Positions 34,525 to 44,508 of a stretch of 64,000 nucleotides of DNA are shown one piece after another; the stretch's first letter is position 1, and each line of letters starts with the position of its first letter. The translations under genes were made by a program, and so were the position numbers. A model generated the notes under the pieces. The model did not search any database and was not told the DNA's origin. It saw only the letters and a program-made list of their open reading frames with translations. Source of the DNA: Unio delphinus (lineage: Eukaryota > Mollusca > Bivalvia > Unionida > Unionidae); assembly GCA_029339505.1 (NCBI GenBank), contig JAQISU010000167.1, positions 2,556,501 to 2,620,500 of the forward strand. Direction: 5' to 3'.

Positions 34525-35001
34525 ATGAGCAGAGTTCAAAAGTTAAGAGAGCTTCAAATGCATCTGGAGAATGCTAGACGTCTCCTGGACGAGCTGGCAA
34601 TGGAGGCCGAAGAAGAAGAGACCAGAATTAAAGAAGAGGAGAAGAGTAAAAAGAAAGAAGAGGAGAAGGAAATGAAAATGTCAATTTTGCCTCACCACAT
34701 GATGAGGCAAACTAGTGAAGTCAAGCCCATGGTGAGGACACCTTCACCAGAACCAGTTCGTCCACTACAGGCACAGCCCTCACCGCAACAACCACAGCCT
34801 CGGCCGCAACAACTTCAGCCGCATCCACGGTTGCGGAATAGAGGAAGAAATGAAGAGACTTTCACTATCCCTCAAACAGAAGATTGGGATAGTGAAGCCA
34901 CTCATTCTCCCTCTGCGCTCCCAATCACAAGAGTGAATTGGGAGAATGATTGGAGTAGGAGATGTGTGTGTGTGGCTAGACCTGGGAGATGCCAGCATTA
35001 A
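34525..35001 (+). CDS. Coiled-coil and Pro/Gln-rich protein, 158 aa
   Basis: No family recognised. The start at ATG 34525 lies just downstream of the TATA/initiator module; the open frame before it runs through the TATA box. Residues 1-55 form a strongly predicted coiled coil (KLRELQMHLENARRLLDELA, then EEEETRIKEEEKSKKK). Residues ~85-115 are Pro/Gln repeats (PQQPQPRPQQLQPHP). The C-terminus holds DWDSEATH and Trp/Arg residues. It shares its promoter, leader and hairpin layout with the 33680 gene. Confidence 0.65.
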   Translation: MSRVQKLRELQMHLENARRLLDELAMEAEEEETRIKEEEKSKKKEEEKEMKMSILPHHMMRQTSEVKPMVRTPSPEPVRPLQAQPSPQQPQPRPQQLQPHPRLRNRGRNEETFTIPQTEDWDSEATHSPSALPITRVNWENDWSRRCVCVARPGRCQH

Positions 35002-35029
35002 CCAGGTGCATTTTGAAGTTTAAAAAAAC

Positions 35030-35066
35030 AGCCCTTCTCAGGGCTACCCAAATAACAAGAAAAGAA
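35030..35066 (+). terminator. Histone-type stem-loop plus purine-rich downstream element
   Basis: AGCCCTTCTCAGGGCT (35030-35045) forms a 6 bp stem with a TCTC loop, followed by ACCCA and CAAGAAAAGAA at 35056-35066. The latter is close to the U7-binding consensus CAAGAAAGA. It lies 28 bases past the stop of the 34525-35001 gene; no AATAAA lies between. Confidence 0.85.
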
Positions 35067-35129
35067 TTACTATGTCAATTGCCAATGGGTGTGAGAGAGG
35101 AGTAGTGTGATTATAAACACTGACTCTAT

Positions 35130-35470
35130 TTAGATGGTATATGGTGTGATTTTGGATAGTATATAATAGGGTTTGTTTTGGCTGCTTCCCCGTGGGTGTG
35201 TGTGTGGCTAGTATAGGGTGTGATTTTGGATAGTATATAGTATGGTTTGTTTTGGCTGCTTCCCCGTGTGTGTGGTTAGTATAGGGTGTGATTTTGGATA
35301 GTAAATGATAGGGTGTGTTTTTGGCTGATTCCCCGTGTGTGTGTGTGGATAGTATATAGTGTGATTTGGGATAGTAAATGATATGGTGTGTTTTGGCTGC
35401 TTCCCCGTGTTTGTGGTTAGTATAGGGTGTGATTTTGGATAGTAAATGATAGGGTTTGTGGATAGTATCT
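35130..35470. repeat. Minisatellite, ~60-85 bp unit
   Basis: About four copies of a G/T-rich unit containing GTGTGATTTTGGATAGTA, TTTTGGCTGCTTCCCCGTG and GTGTGGTTAGTATAGG fill this stretch up to the LINE. A related minisatellite lies at 62491-62957. Confidence 0.8.
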
Positions 35471-38400
35471 AATATATACCACAGAGCATTACCTTAGACT
35501 TAATAAATCTGATATGGAGAACAGGATAGTATCTAATATATACCACAGAGCATTACCTTAGACTTAATAAATCTGATATGGAGAACAGGTCGCATCCCCA
35601 CACTATGGAAGCGAGCCATAATCATAGCCATCCCAAAACCAGGCAAAGACCCTACTAATGTAACCTCCTACAGACCTATTTCACTAACTAATACAATCTG
35701 TAAGGTAATGGAAACAATGGTTAACAATAGATTAAAACACCACCTAGAACAAAATCAACTACTGGCTGAAACCCAAAGTTGATTTAGGAATAAACGATCT
35801 ACACTTGATCAATTAATCCGTCTGGAAGCCAACATCAAATTAGCATTTAATGCCAAAAGGAAAAGAGATAGACACCTAGTAGCAATATTTCTAGATTTAG
35901 AGAAAGCCTTCGACCTAGTCTGGACCAATGGCCTCATATCTCAACTCAACCAATTTGGCATAACAGGAAGAATGCACCGCTGGATAGCAAACTTCCTTAC
36001 GGGAAGAACCTTTAAAACTAGAGTAAGAGAGGCCTTGTCCCAAACATATACACTGGATAATGGACCCCCCCCCCCCAAGGAAGTGTGATTAGCCCAACCC
36101 TATTCAATCTAATGGTCAACAATCTAACCAACTATCTCAAAAATTGCCCAGTTGATCTGTCACAATTTGCCGATGACAGTAGTATCTGGAAAGCAGGAAA
36201 TCCGAATAGTCAAAAGAACATCACTCAAATTCAGAAAGGACTAGACATCATCGGCACATGGGCCAACAACTGGGGTTTCAAAATATCCCAAATAAAAACA
36301 GTTGCCATGCTCTTCTCCCCAACTAATAAACAACCTAAATACCCTAAACTATATATGCAGAATCAGCCCATCCAATTCCAAAAGGAGACCCACTTCCTGG
36401 GAATGCTACTAAATGAAACAATCAATTGGAAATCACACATACAACAAACTATTCAAAAATGTCAAAAAGATCTAAACATACTTAAAAACATCAAAGGTAC
36501 TACATGGGGAGCTGATCAGCAAACTATGCTAATGATCTACAAATCTTTAATTCGAAGTAAGATAGACTATGGCTCCCAGATCTATTCCTCAGCCAACAAG
36601 GAAACACTTAGACAACTAGATAGCATCCAATATAGAGCACTTAGACTTTGCACTGGTGCATTACCGAACACCTCCCTGGAAGAACTACAAATCCTCGCAT
36701 GTGAACCACCATTACAACTGAGAAGAGAAGAACACATACTTAGATACGCCTGTAGAATCTCAATACATAAGGAGATTAATCCCACCAGAAACATAATAAG
36801 TAAATGTCAAACCACCTTTAGCTCAAGACTGGTACCACATCCTCCAGCAGCTAACAAAATACACACACTCTGCAAAGAACTCAATCAAATAGAACTCCAA
36901 GCAGAACAACTACTTATCAAGGACCCCACACCTTGGAGAAATAACCAACCTAACATCAACCTAACAGCACTCCAACTGGTACATAAGCGCGACAACCCCA
37001 ATATCACATTAACACAAGTACAAAACCTCGTCAACAACAACTATGATGGATATGTAAAAATCTATACTGACGGCTCAAAATCTAAAGAACTACATAGAAC
37101 GGCCGCAGCGGTAGTGATCCCAGAACATCAGATCACATTTACGACAAGACTACCGGATGACTGTTCCATATATACCGCGGAATTCTGGGCCATCAACCGA
37201 GCCCTAAAATGGATAGTAACACAAAATCAAAAACAGTACGTAATCATAACAGACTCACTTAGTGTACTTGAAAGTATTGAGACAGGTAATTCCAAAAGTA
37301 GACAAAATCTTCTAGAGGACACTATGCTGACCATCAGGGAAGCAGATAAATCACACCAAACCATACACTTCTTGTGGGTGCCATCTCACATCAATTTGCC
37401 TGGAAATGAAAAAGCAGACAAAGTAGCAAAAAGCAGTCTGATGAAAGACCAAATTGAACCCGTACAGTACAACACTCAGGAACTATATAGTCAAGTCAGG
37501 GACAGAATTAATAATAAATGGCAACAACAATGGGAAAACTCCACAAAGGGTAGACATCTATACCAACTACAAAAAGAGGTCACTAGAACTCAACGTTTAC
37601 CAAAAAGCCTGGCAGCCATTGATATTAAAATAATCAACAGAATCAGAACAGGTAAAACACTACTAAATGGCAGTTTTATGAAACATATAAGTACAGGACC
37701 CACGCCGGATAAATGTCCACACTGTCCAGAAACTGAAACATTGGAACATGTATTCAACATATGTCACAAATATCATCGACAACGTACCGTCTTCCAACTA
37801 CAACAAAGAAAACTTGACTCAGTTACATCATTCCCCCAAATTCTAGATAAAAGGTATAACAAAAACGTAAATGCTACCTATATAAATATACTTAATTACC
37901 TAAAATCAATAGACATAAAACACAAAATATAAATATCCAAACCATCAAATAAGTAAATAAACATAAACATAGTCAAAGAGTTAATATTTATCAATCAAGG
38001 GGCCAGAGCAGATAATAACATCGCTAGCTCAAAAAACAGACCCACGTAACAATGCCTTAAATAAACGGGAAAAAAAAATTATAACTATCAAATAGATAAA
38101 TAATTAACCAGGGCATATCGGTTAAAGGGGCCAGAGCGGATAGTAATACCGCTAGCTTAAAAAAGCAGAACAGCTTAACATTACCCTAAAATAAATATAT
38201 AAAATAAAATAGAAAAGGGGAAAGAAAGGGAAAGGGGGATAATATAAACATTGTAATGCGAGGAAAAAAGGAAGAAACGGGAGAAAGGGAAGAAGGAGAA
38301 GGGGAAAAAAAGAGAAGATTACACTAAGTAGTGGCACAATGTAGGTACAGTAAAACCAGTCAACCGGCAAGTGACAAGATAAGTGTGATGAGAACACCGG

Positions 38401-38609
38401 GATCAAATAGTGATAGCTCAAGGAAACATAACATCAACAAACCGACAAGGAAAAGAAAAAGGAAAGGGAAAAGAAGGATGGAAGAAGGAAAAATAAAGAA
38501 AGAGGGAAGAAGGGAGTAGGAAGAAAGTGGGAAAGAGAAAAGGGAAAAGAAGAGAAAAAGAAGAATGAAGAAATGAAATAACACCAAACACACCCCACTC
38601 CAACTCTAA

Positions 38610-38611
<2 letters not shown>
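35461..38611 (+). mobile_element. 5'-truncated LINE (reverse transcriptase + RNase H) nested in element 1
   Basis: The retrotransposon begins inside the reverse transcriptase, so most of its 5' half is missing. The first 64 bp are present twice in tandem (35461-35524 and 35525-35588). After the coding part, the 3' region (37933-38611) has two copies of a GGGGCCAGAGC(A/G)GATA... block near 38000 and 38130, then A/G-rich sequence. RNase H in a LINE suggests an I- or Nimb-like clade; the exact clade is not determined. No clear target-site duplication was found. Confidence 0.85.
35525..37932 (+). pseudogene. LINE ORF2 remnant: reverse transcriptase and RNase H
   Basis: Recognisable blocks are IPKPGKDPTNVTSYRPISLT, FLDLEKAFDLVW, the catalytic FADDSSIW box, and in the C-terminal part an RNase H domain (KIYTDGSK, YTAEFWAINRAL, ITDSLSVLESI, LWVPSHINLPGNEKADKVAK). 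A Cys-rich CPHCPETETLEHVFNIC follows. A TGA near 35780 and a 12-C run at 36065-36076, after which the frame changes, break the coding region. The long open frame is 36085-37932. This copy cannot make full-length ORF2 protein. Confidence 0.88.
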
Positions 38612-38651
<40 letters not shown>

Positions 38652-38811
38652 TTAATATATTTTTTTTATTTTTTTCTTTTTTTATTATTATTATTTTTTT
38701 TTTCTTTTGAATTTATTTTTTATATATATATATTTTTTAAAATATTTTTATTTTTTAATTTGTTTTGATTTTTTTTTTTAATTTTATTTTATTTTATTTT
38801 ATTTTATTTTT
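38612..38811. repeat. T39 run and T-rich low-complexity, with (ATTTT)n
   Basis: A run of 39 T (38612-38650) is followed by T-rich sequence and about six ATTTT units ending at 38810. On the plus strand the LINE would be expected to end in A, so the run may be the A-tail of a separate insert in the opposite orientation. No such insert is identified. Confidence 0.8.
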
Positions 38812-39337
38812 CTCCCCAGGGTTCTAATTTGGTAGGAGAACCCTTTTCGAACAATCTCTTTCTCGAAATCTAACTTGATCAATTTTGACCACCGCTCAAA
38901 ATTAACAAGCTAAAATACCTAACAGTGACTACACTTATTTATGTCGCTAAGACATTTTAGCAATTAAATTTGTTAAGGACCTACAACATGTACACTATGT
39001 ACTAGAAATATTTACTGATAGGAAAGATGAAAAATTTTATGACTATATGGATTTGATATAATTGCACAGGTGGCTTACACAATATTGGTATTTGTTCTGC
39101 CTTCCTGCTTTGCCGTGACCCGACATTTTACTCTAAGGCGAGACTGCCATTTAACGCGGGTGCCGGGGAGACTGCGACAACACAGCCTAGTGTAGTCAAA
39201 GTTACCTTTGCTCCCGACCAATCAAATAACCCGACCCTCGGGCATTAACTGGTCGCGAAAGCACATAGTTGCGCATGCGACCTTAATTCATATTAAAAAA
39301 AAAAAATTAGAACCATTCCACGGAATAACCATAGAAG
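38812..39337. other. Non-coding stretch upstream of the right-end gene
   Basis: I see no gene here. AGGGTTCTAATTTGG/GGAGAACCCTT at 38818-38850 could form a hairpin. A CCAAT-type GACCAATCAAATAAC (39217-39231) and an AT-rich run (CATATTAAAAAAA, near 39290-39305) lie about 120 and 35 bases before the ATG at 39338 and may be its promoter. Confidence 0.45.
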
Positions 39338-39922
39338 ATGGCGAAAGCATCAAGTTTATTCAACAATTTAAGACACAGCTATTTCTGGATATTAGACGGG
39401 GAATATGAAGTGGAAAAACTACATCATAAATGGAAGATAACGAAGAGTTTGGACTTTGCAAAAAGACTGAAAATAGCCAGGGAGCTCTTAGGAGGAATGC
39501 TAGAAGAAGAAGCCAAAAAGTTACGAGGCTGCATTAATCCACCCTATGTTAGAGTGGGAACATTGAAGCAAGTGATAGATATTGTCGAAAACGTCAAGTG
39601 TTTTTTGGATAATATCTTGACAGAGTACCCCCATGTCCAAAAGGGTTTGGACCCGCTCAAGAAAGCAGAAGAACTGATGAGAAAGGAACTATTAGAAGAA
39701 GTGAAGAAGATAAAAGATAACTGGAGTAAGGAGAGAAAGGAAAGAAAGGACAATGAAAACCAAAAAAAGAAAGAGGACTTTGAAAGATTAAATAACAATT
39801 GGATAAAGATACAAGAGAAGTTTAGAGCTATGGGACATCCTGACTGGATTCCCGAGGAAGAAAAGAAGAAGAAGGGAATTATTGGTAAAATCAAAAGGTG
39901 GTGGAACAAAGGCAGAAAATAA
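39338..39922 (+). CDS. Lys/Glu-rich coiled-coil protein, 194 aa, at the right end of element 1
   Basis: No family is recognised. The N-terminal 110 residues look globular and helical (FAKRLKIARELLGGMLEEEA; VIDIVENVKCFLDNIL). Residues ~115-170 form a highly charged coiled coil (KKAEELMRKELLEEVKKI, then KERKERKDNENQKKKED). The C-terminus is basic and Trp-containing (GKIKRWWNKGRK). The gene reads outward and its stop lies 17 bases before a histone-type hairpin inside the right TIR, mirroring the small minus-strand gene at the left end. An AATAAA overlaps its stop codon. Confidence 0.65.
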   Translation: MAKASSLFNNLRHSYFWILDGEYEVEKLHHKWKITKSLDFAKRLKIARELLGGMLEEEAKKLRGCINPPYVRVGTLKQVIDIVENVKCFLDNILTEYPHVQKGLDPLKKAEELMRKELLEEVKKIKDNWSKERKERKDNENQKKKEDFERLNNNWIKIQEKFRAMGHPDWIPEEEKKKKGIIGKIKRWWNKGRK

Positions 39923-39937
39923 AAGAAGAAGTATCCA

Positions 39938-40337
39938 AAGGCCCTTTTCAGGGCCACTCATAGGTCTCGAAAAGATAGTAGCTTTCATTGCCACCCTTTT
40001 TTTCCCTTGTCCCTATATAGACCCACCCTGTTCCATTTCCCTTGACGCTATATAGGCCCACTATGTTAAATTCCCCTTGACGCTATACAGGCCCACTATG
40101 TTAAATTCCCCTTGTCGCTATACAGGCCCACTATGTTAAATTCCCCTTGACGCTATACAGGCCCACTATGTTAAATTCCCCTTGTCGCTATAGTACCCCA
40201 AGCTGTTTTGTCGCTATAGTGCCCCAAGCTGTTTTTGACTGGATTTTCCCATGTCGCTATAAATCTTGTCGCTATATCGCCCCAAGCCTTTTTTGACTGG
40301 ATTTTCCATTGTCGCTATACCGACCCCATTAACTACT
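39938..40337. repeat. Right terminal inverted repeat of element 1
   Basis: Reverse complement of 16522-16955 with only scattered differences. It contains four ~35 bp CGCTATACAGGCCCACTATG-type units against about five on the left, and ends AACTACT before the GATGTC target duplication. The close match between TIRs suggests fairly recent insertion or gene conversion. Confidence 0.93.
39940..39976 (+). terminator. Histone-type stem-loop in right TIR
   Basis: GGCCCTTTTCAGGGCC (39940-39955) preceded by CCAAA and followed by ACTCA is a near-perfect match to the histone hairpin with its flanks. TCTCGAAAAGAT follows at 39965-39976. It is the best of the five copies and serves the 39338-39922 gene. 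Confidence 0.88.
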
Positions 40338-40343
40338 GATGTC
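40338..40343. other. Right target-site duplication of element 1 (GATGTC)
   Basis: GATGTC directly follows the TIR and begins a normal satellite unit. It pairs with GATATC at 16516-16521. Confidence 0.85.
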
Positions 40344-43300
40344 ATTATAATACATAAAGAGTGAATTCACAGATGTCATTATAATACATAAAATGTGAAT
40401 TTTACAAATGTCATTATAATACATAAAAGAGTGAATTCACAGATGTCATTATAATACATAAAGAGTGAATTCACAGATGTCATTATAATACATAAAAGAG
40501 TGAATTCACAGATGTCATTATAATACATAAAAAGTGAATTTTACAAATGTCATTATAATACATAAAAAGTGAATTTTACAAATGTCATTATAATACATAA
40601 AAGAGTGAATTCACAGATGTCATTATAATACATAAAATGTGAATTTTACAAATGTCATTATAATACATAAAAGAGTGAATTCACAGATGTCATTATAATA
40701 CATAAAAGACTGAATTTACAGATGTCATTATAATACATAAAAGAGTGAATTCACAGATGTCATTATAATACATAAAATATGAATTTTACAAATGTCATTA
40801 TAATACATAAAAGAGTGAATTCACAGATGTCATTATAATACATAAAGAGTGAATTCACAGATGTCATTATAATACATGAAAGAGTGAATTCATAGATGTC
40901 ATTATAATACATAAAAAGTGAATTTTACAGATGTCAGTATAATACATAAAGAGTGAATTTTACAAATGTCATTATAATACATAAAAGAGTGAATTCACAT
41001 TTCATTATAATACAGAAAAGAGTGAATTCACAGATGTCATTATAATACATAAAAAGTGAATTTTACAAATGTCATTATAATACATAAAATGTGAATTTTA
41101 CAAATGTAATTATAATACATTAAAGAGTGAATTCACATTTCATTATAATACAGAAAAGAGTGAATTCACAGATGTCATTATAATACATAAAATGTGAATT
41201 TTACAAATGTCATTTTAATACATAAAAAGTGAATTTTACAAATGTCATTATAATACATAAAATGTGAATTTTATAAATGTCATTATAATACATAAAAAGT
41301 GAATTTTACAAATGTCATTATAATACATAAAAGAGTGAATTCACAGATGGCATTATAATACATAAAAGAGTGAATTCACAGATGTCATTATAATACATAA
41401 AATGTGAATTTTACAAATGTCATTATAATACATAAAAGAGTGAATTCACAGATGTCATTATAATACATAAAAGAGTGAATTCACAGATGTCATTATAATA
41501 CATAAAAGAGCGAATTTACAGATGTCATTATAATACATAAAAGAGTGAATTCACAGATGTCATTATAATACATAAAAGAGTGAATTCATAGATGTCATTA
41601 TAATACATAAAAGAGTGAATTCACAGATGTCATTATAATACATAAAAGAGTGAATTTACAGATGTCATTATAATACATAAAAGAGTGAATTTACAGATGT
41701 CATTATAATACATAAAAGAGTGAATTCACAGATGTCATTATAATACATAAAAGACTGAATTTACAGATGTCATTATAATACATAAAAGAGTGAATTCATA
41801 GATGTCATTATAATACATAAAATGTGAACTTTACAAATGTCATTATAATACATAAAAGAGTGAATTCACAGATGTCATTATAATACATAAAGAGTGAATT
41901 CACAGATGTAATTATAATACATAAAAGAGTGAATTCACAGATGTCATTATAATACATAAAAGAGTGAATTTACAGACGTCATTATAATACATAAAAGAGT
42001 GAATTCACAGATGTCATTATAATACATAAAAGAGTGAATTTACAGATGTCATTATAATTCAAAAAAGAGTGAATTCACAGATGTCATTATAATACATAAA
42101 AGAGTGAATTCACAGATGTCATTATAATACATAAAAGAGTGAATTTACAGATGTCATTATAATACATAAAAGTGTGAATTTACAGATGTCATTATAATAC
42201 ATAAAGAGTGAATTCACAGATGTCATTATAATACATAAAAGAGTGAATTCACAGATGTCATTATAATATTATAATACATAAAAGAGTGAATTTACAGATG
42301 TCATTATAATACATAAAAGAGTGAATTCACAGATGGCATTATAATACATAAAGAGTGAATTCACAGATGTCATTATAATACATAAAAGAGTGAATTCACA
42401 GATGTCATTATAATACATAAAAAGTGAATTTTACAAATGTCATTATAATACCTGAAAAGTGAATTTTACAGATGTCATTATAATACATAAAAAGTGAATT
42501 TTACAAATGTCATTATAATACATAAAATGTGAATTTTAGAAATGTCATTAGAATACATAAAGTGTGAATTCACAGATGTCATTATAATACATAAAAGAGT
42601 GAATTCACAGATGTCATTATAATACATAAAAGAGTGAATTCACAGATGTCATTATAATAAATAAAAAGTGAATTTTACAAATATCATTATAATACATAAA
42701 AGTGATTTTTACAAATGTCATTATAATACATAAAAGAGTGAATTCACAGATGTCATTATAATACATAAAAGAGTGAATTCACAGATGTCATTATAATACA
42801 TAAAAGAGTAAATTCATAGATGTCATTATAATGCATAAAAGAGTGAATTCACAGATGGCATTATAATACATAAAATGTGAATTTTACAAATGTCATTATA
42901 ATACATAAAAGAGTGAATTCACAGATGTCATTATAATACATATAGAGTGTATTCACAGATGTCATTATAATACATAAAAGAGTGAATTCACAGATGTCAT
43001 TATAATACATAAAAGACTGAATTTACAGATGTCATTATAATACATAAAAGAGTGCATTCACAGATGTCATTATAATACATAAAATGTGAATTTTACAAAT
43101 GTCAATATAATACATAAAAGAGTGAATTCACAGATGTCATTATAATACATAAAAGAGTGAATTCACAGATGTCTTTATAATACATAAAAGGGTGAATTCA
43201 CAGATGTCATTATAATACATAAAAAGTGAATTTTACAAATGTCATTATATTACATAAAAAGTGAATTTTACAAATGTCATTATAATACATAAAAAGTGAA

Positions 43301-44508
43301 TTTTACAAATGTCCTTATAATACATAAAGAGTGAATTCACAGATGTCATTATAATTCAGAAAAGAGTGAATTCATAGATGTCATTATAATACATAAAAAG
43401 TGAATTTTACAAATGTCATTATAATACATAAAAGAGTGAATTTTACAAATGTCATTATAATACATAAAATGTGAATTTTACAAATGTCATTATAATACAT
43501 AAAAGAGTGAATTCACAGATGTCATTATAATACATAAAAGAGTGAATTTACAGATGTCATTATAATACATAAAAGAGTGAATTCACAGATGTCATTATAA
43601 TACATAAAAGAGGGAATTTACAGATGTCATTATAATACATAAAAGAGTGAATTCACAGATGTCATTATAATACATAAAAGAGTGAATTCACAGATGTCAT
43701 TATAATACATAAAAGAGTGAATTTACAGATGTCATTATAATACATAAAAGAGTGAATTCACAGATGGCATTATAATACATAAAAGAGTGAATTCACAGAT
43801 GGCATTATAATACATAAAAGAGTGAATTCACAGATGTCATTATAATACATAAAATGTGAATTTTACAAATGTCATTATAATACATAAAAGAGTGAATTCA
43901 CAGATGTCATTATAATACATAAAAGAGTGAATTCACAGATGTCATTATAATAAATAAAAGAGTGAATTCACAGATGTCATTATAATACATAAAAGACTGA
44001 ATTTACAGATGTCATTATAATACATAAAAGAGTGAATTCACAGATGTCATTATAATACATAGAGTGTGAATTTTACAAATGTCATTATAATACATAAAAG
44101 AGTGAATTTACAGATGTCATTATAATACATAAAGAGTGAATTCACAGATGTCATTATAATACATAAAGGAGTGAATTCACAGATTTCATTATAATACATA
44201 AAAGAGTGAATTCACAGATGTCATTATAATACATAAAAAGTGAATTTTACAGATGTCATTATAATACATAAAAGAGCGAATTCACAGATGTCATTATAAT
44301 ACATAAAATGTGAATTTTACATTTGTCATTATAATACATAAAAAGTGAATTTTACAGATGTCATTATAATACATAAAAAGTGAATTTTACAAATGTTATT
44401 ATAATACATAAAAAGTGAATTTTACAGATGTCATTATAATACATAAAAAGTGAATTTTACAGATGTCATTATAATACATAGAAAGTGAATTTTACAGATG
44501 TTGTTTTA
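40344..44508. repeat. Satellite array, ~35 bp unit (right arm)
   Basis: The same satellite as at 1-16521 in the same orientation, roughly 120 units. It has its own variants, such as CACATTTCATTATAATACAG near 41000 and 41130, and ends in increasingly pure AAAAGTGAATTTTACAGATG units before giving way to unique sequence at about 44508. Confidence 0.96.

Larger units (their letters stand above)
16522..40337. mobile_element. Element 1: Polinton/Maverick (adintovirus-like) DNA transposon, 23.8 kb
   Basis: The element has AG...CT ends, long TIRs and a 6 bp target duplication. It carries all Polinton hallmark genes: PolB (18999-23069), packaging ATPase (24984-25715), chromodomain integrase (27681-28793), penton-like protein (29215-30143), major capsid protein (30675-31955) and adenain-like protease (32496-33002). 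Core genes are on the plus strand and packed with overlaps or short gaps, many preceded by TATA-like sequences. Accessory genes near both ends use histone-type hairpins at their 3' ends. In-frame stops in PolB, the BIR gene, two basic core genes and the capsid gene, plus one frame change, show this copy is unlikely to be autonomous now. A LINE and a SINE-like insert are nested inside. Confidence 0.95.

Noticed and set aside
38612..38650. T39 run as the 3' tail of the LINE
   Set aside because: The LINE reads on the plus strand, so its tail should be A-rich; the run has the wrong polarity.
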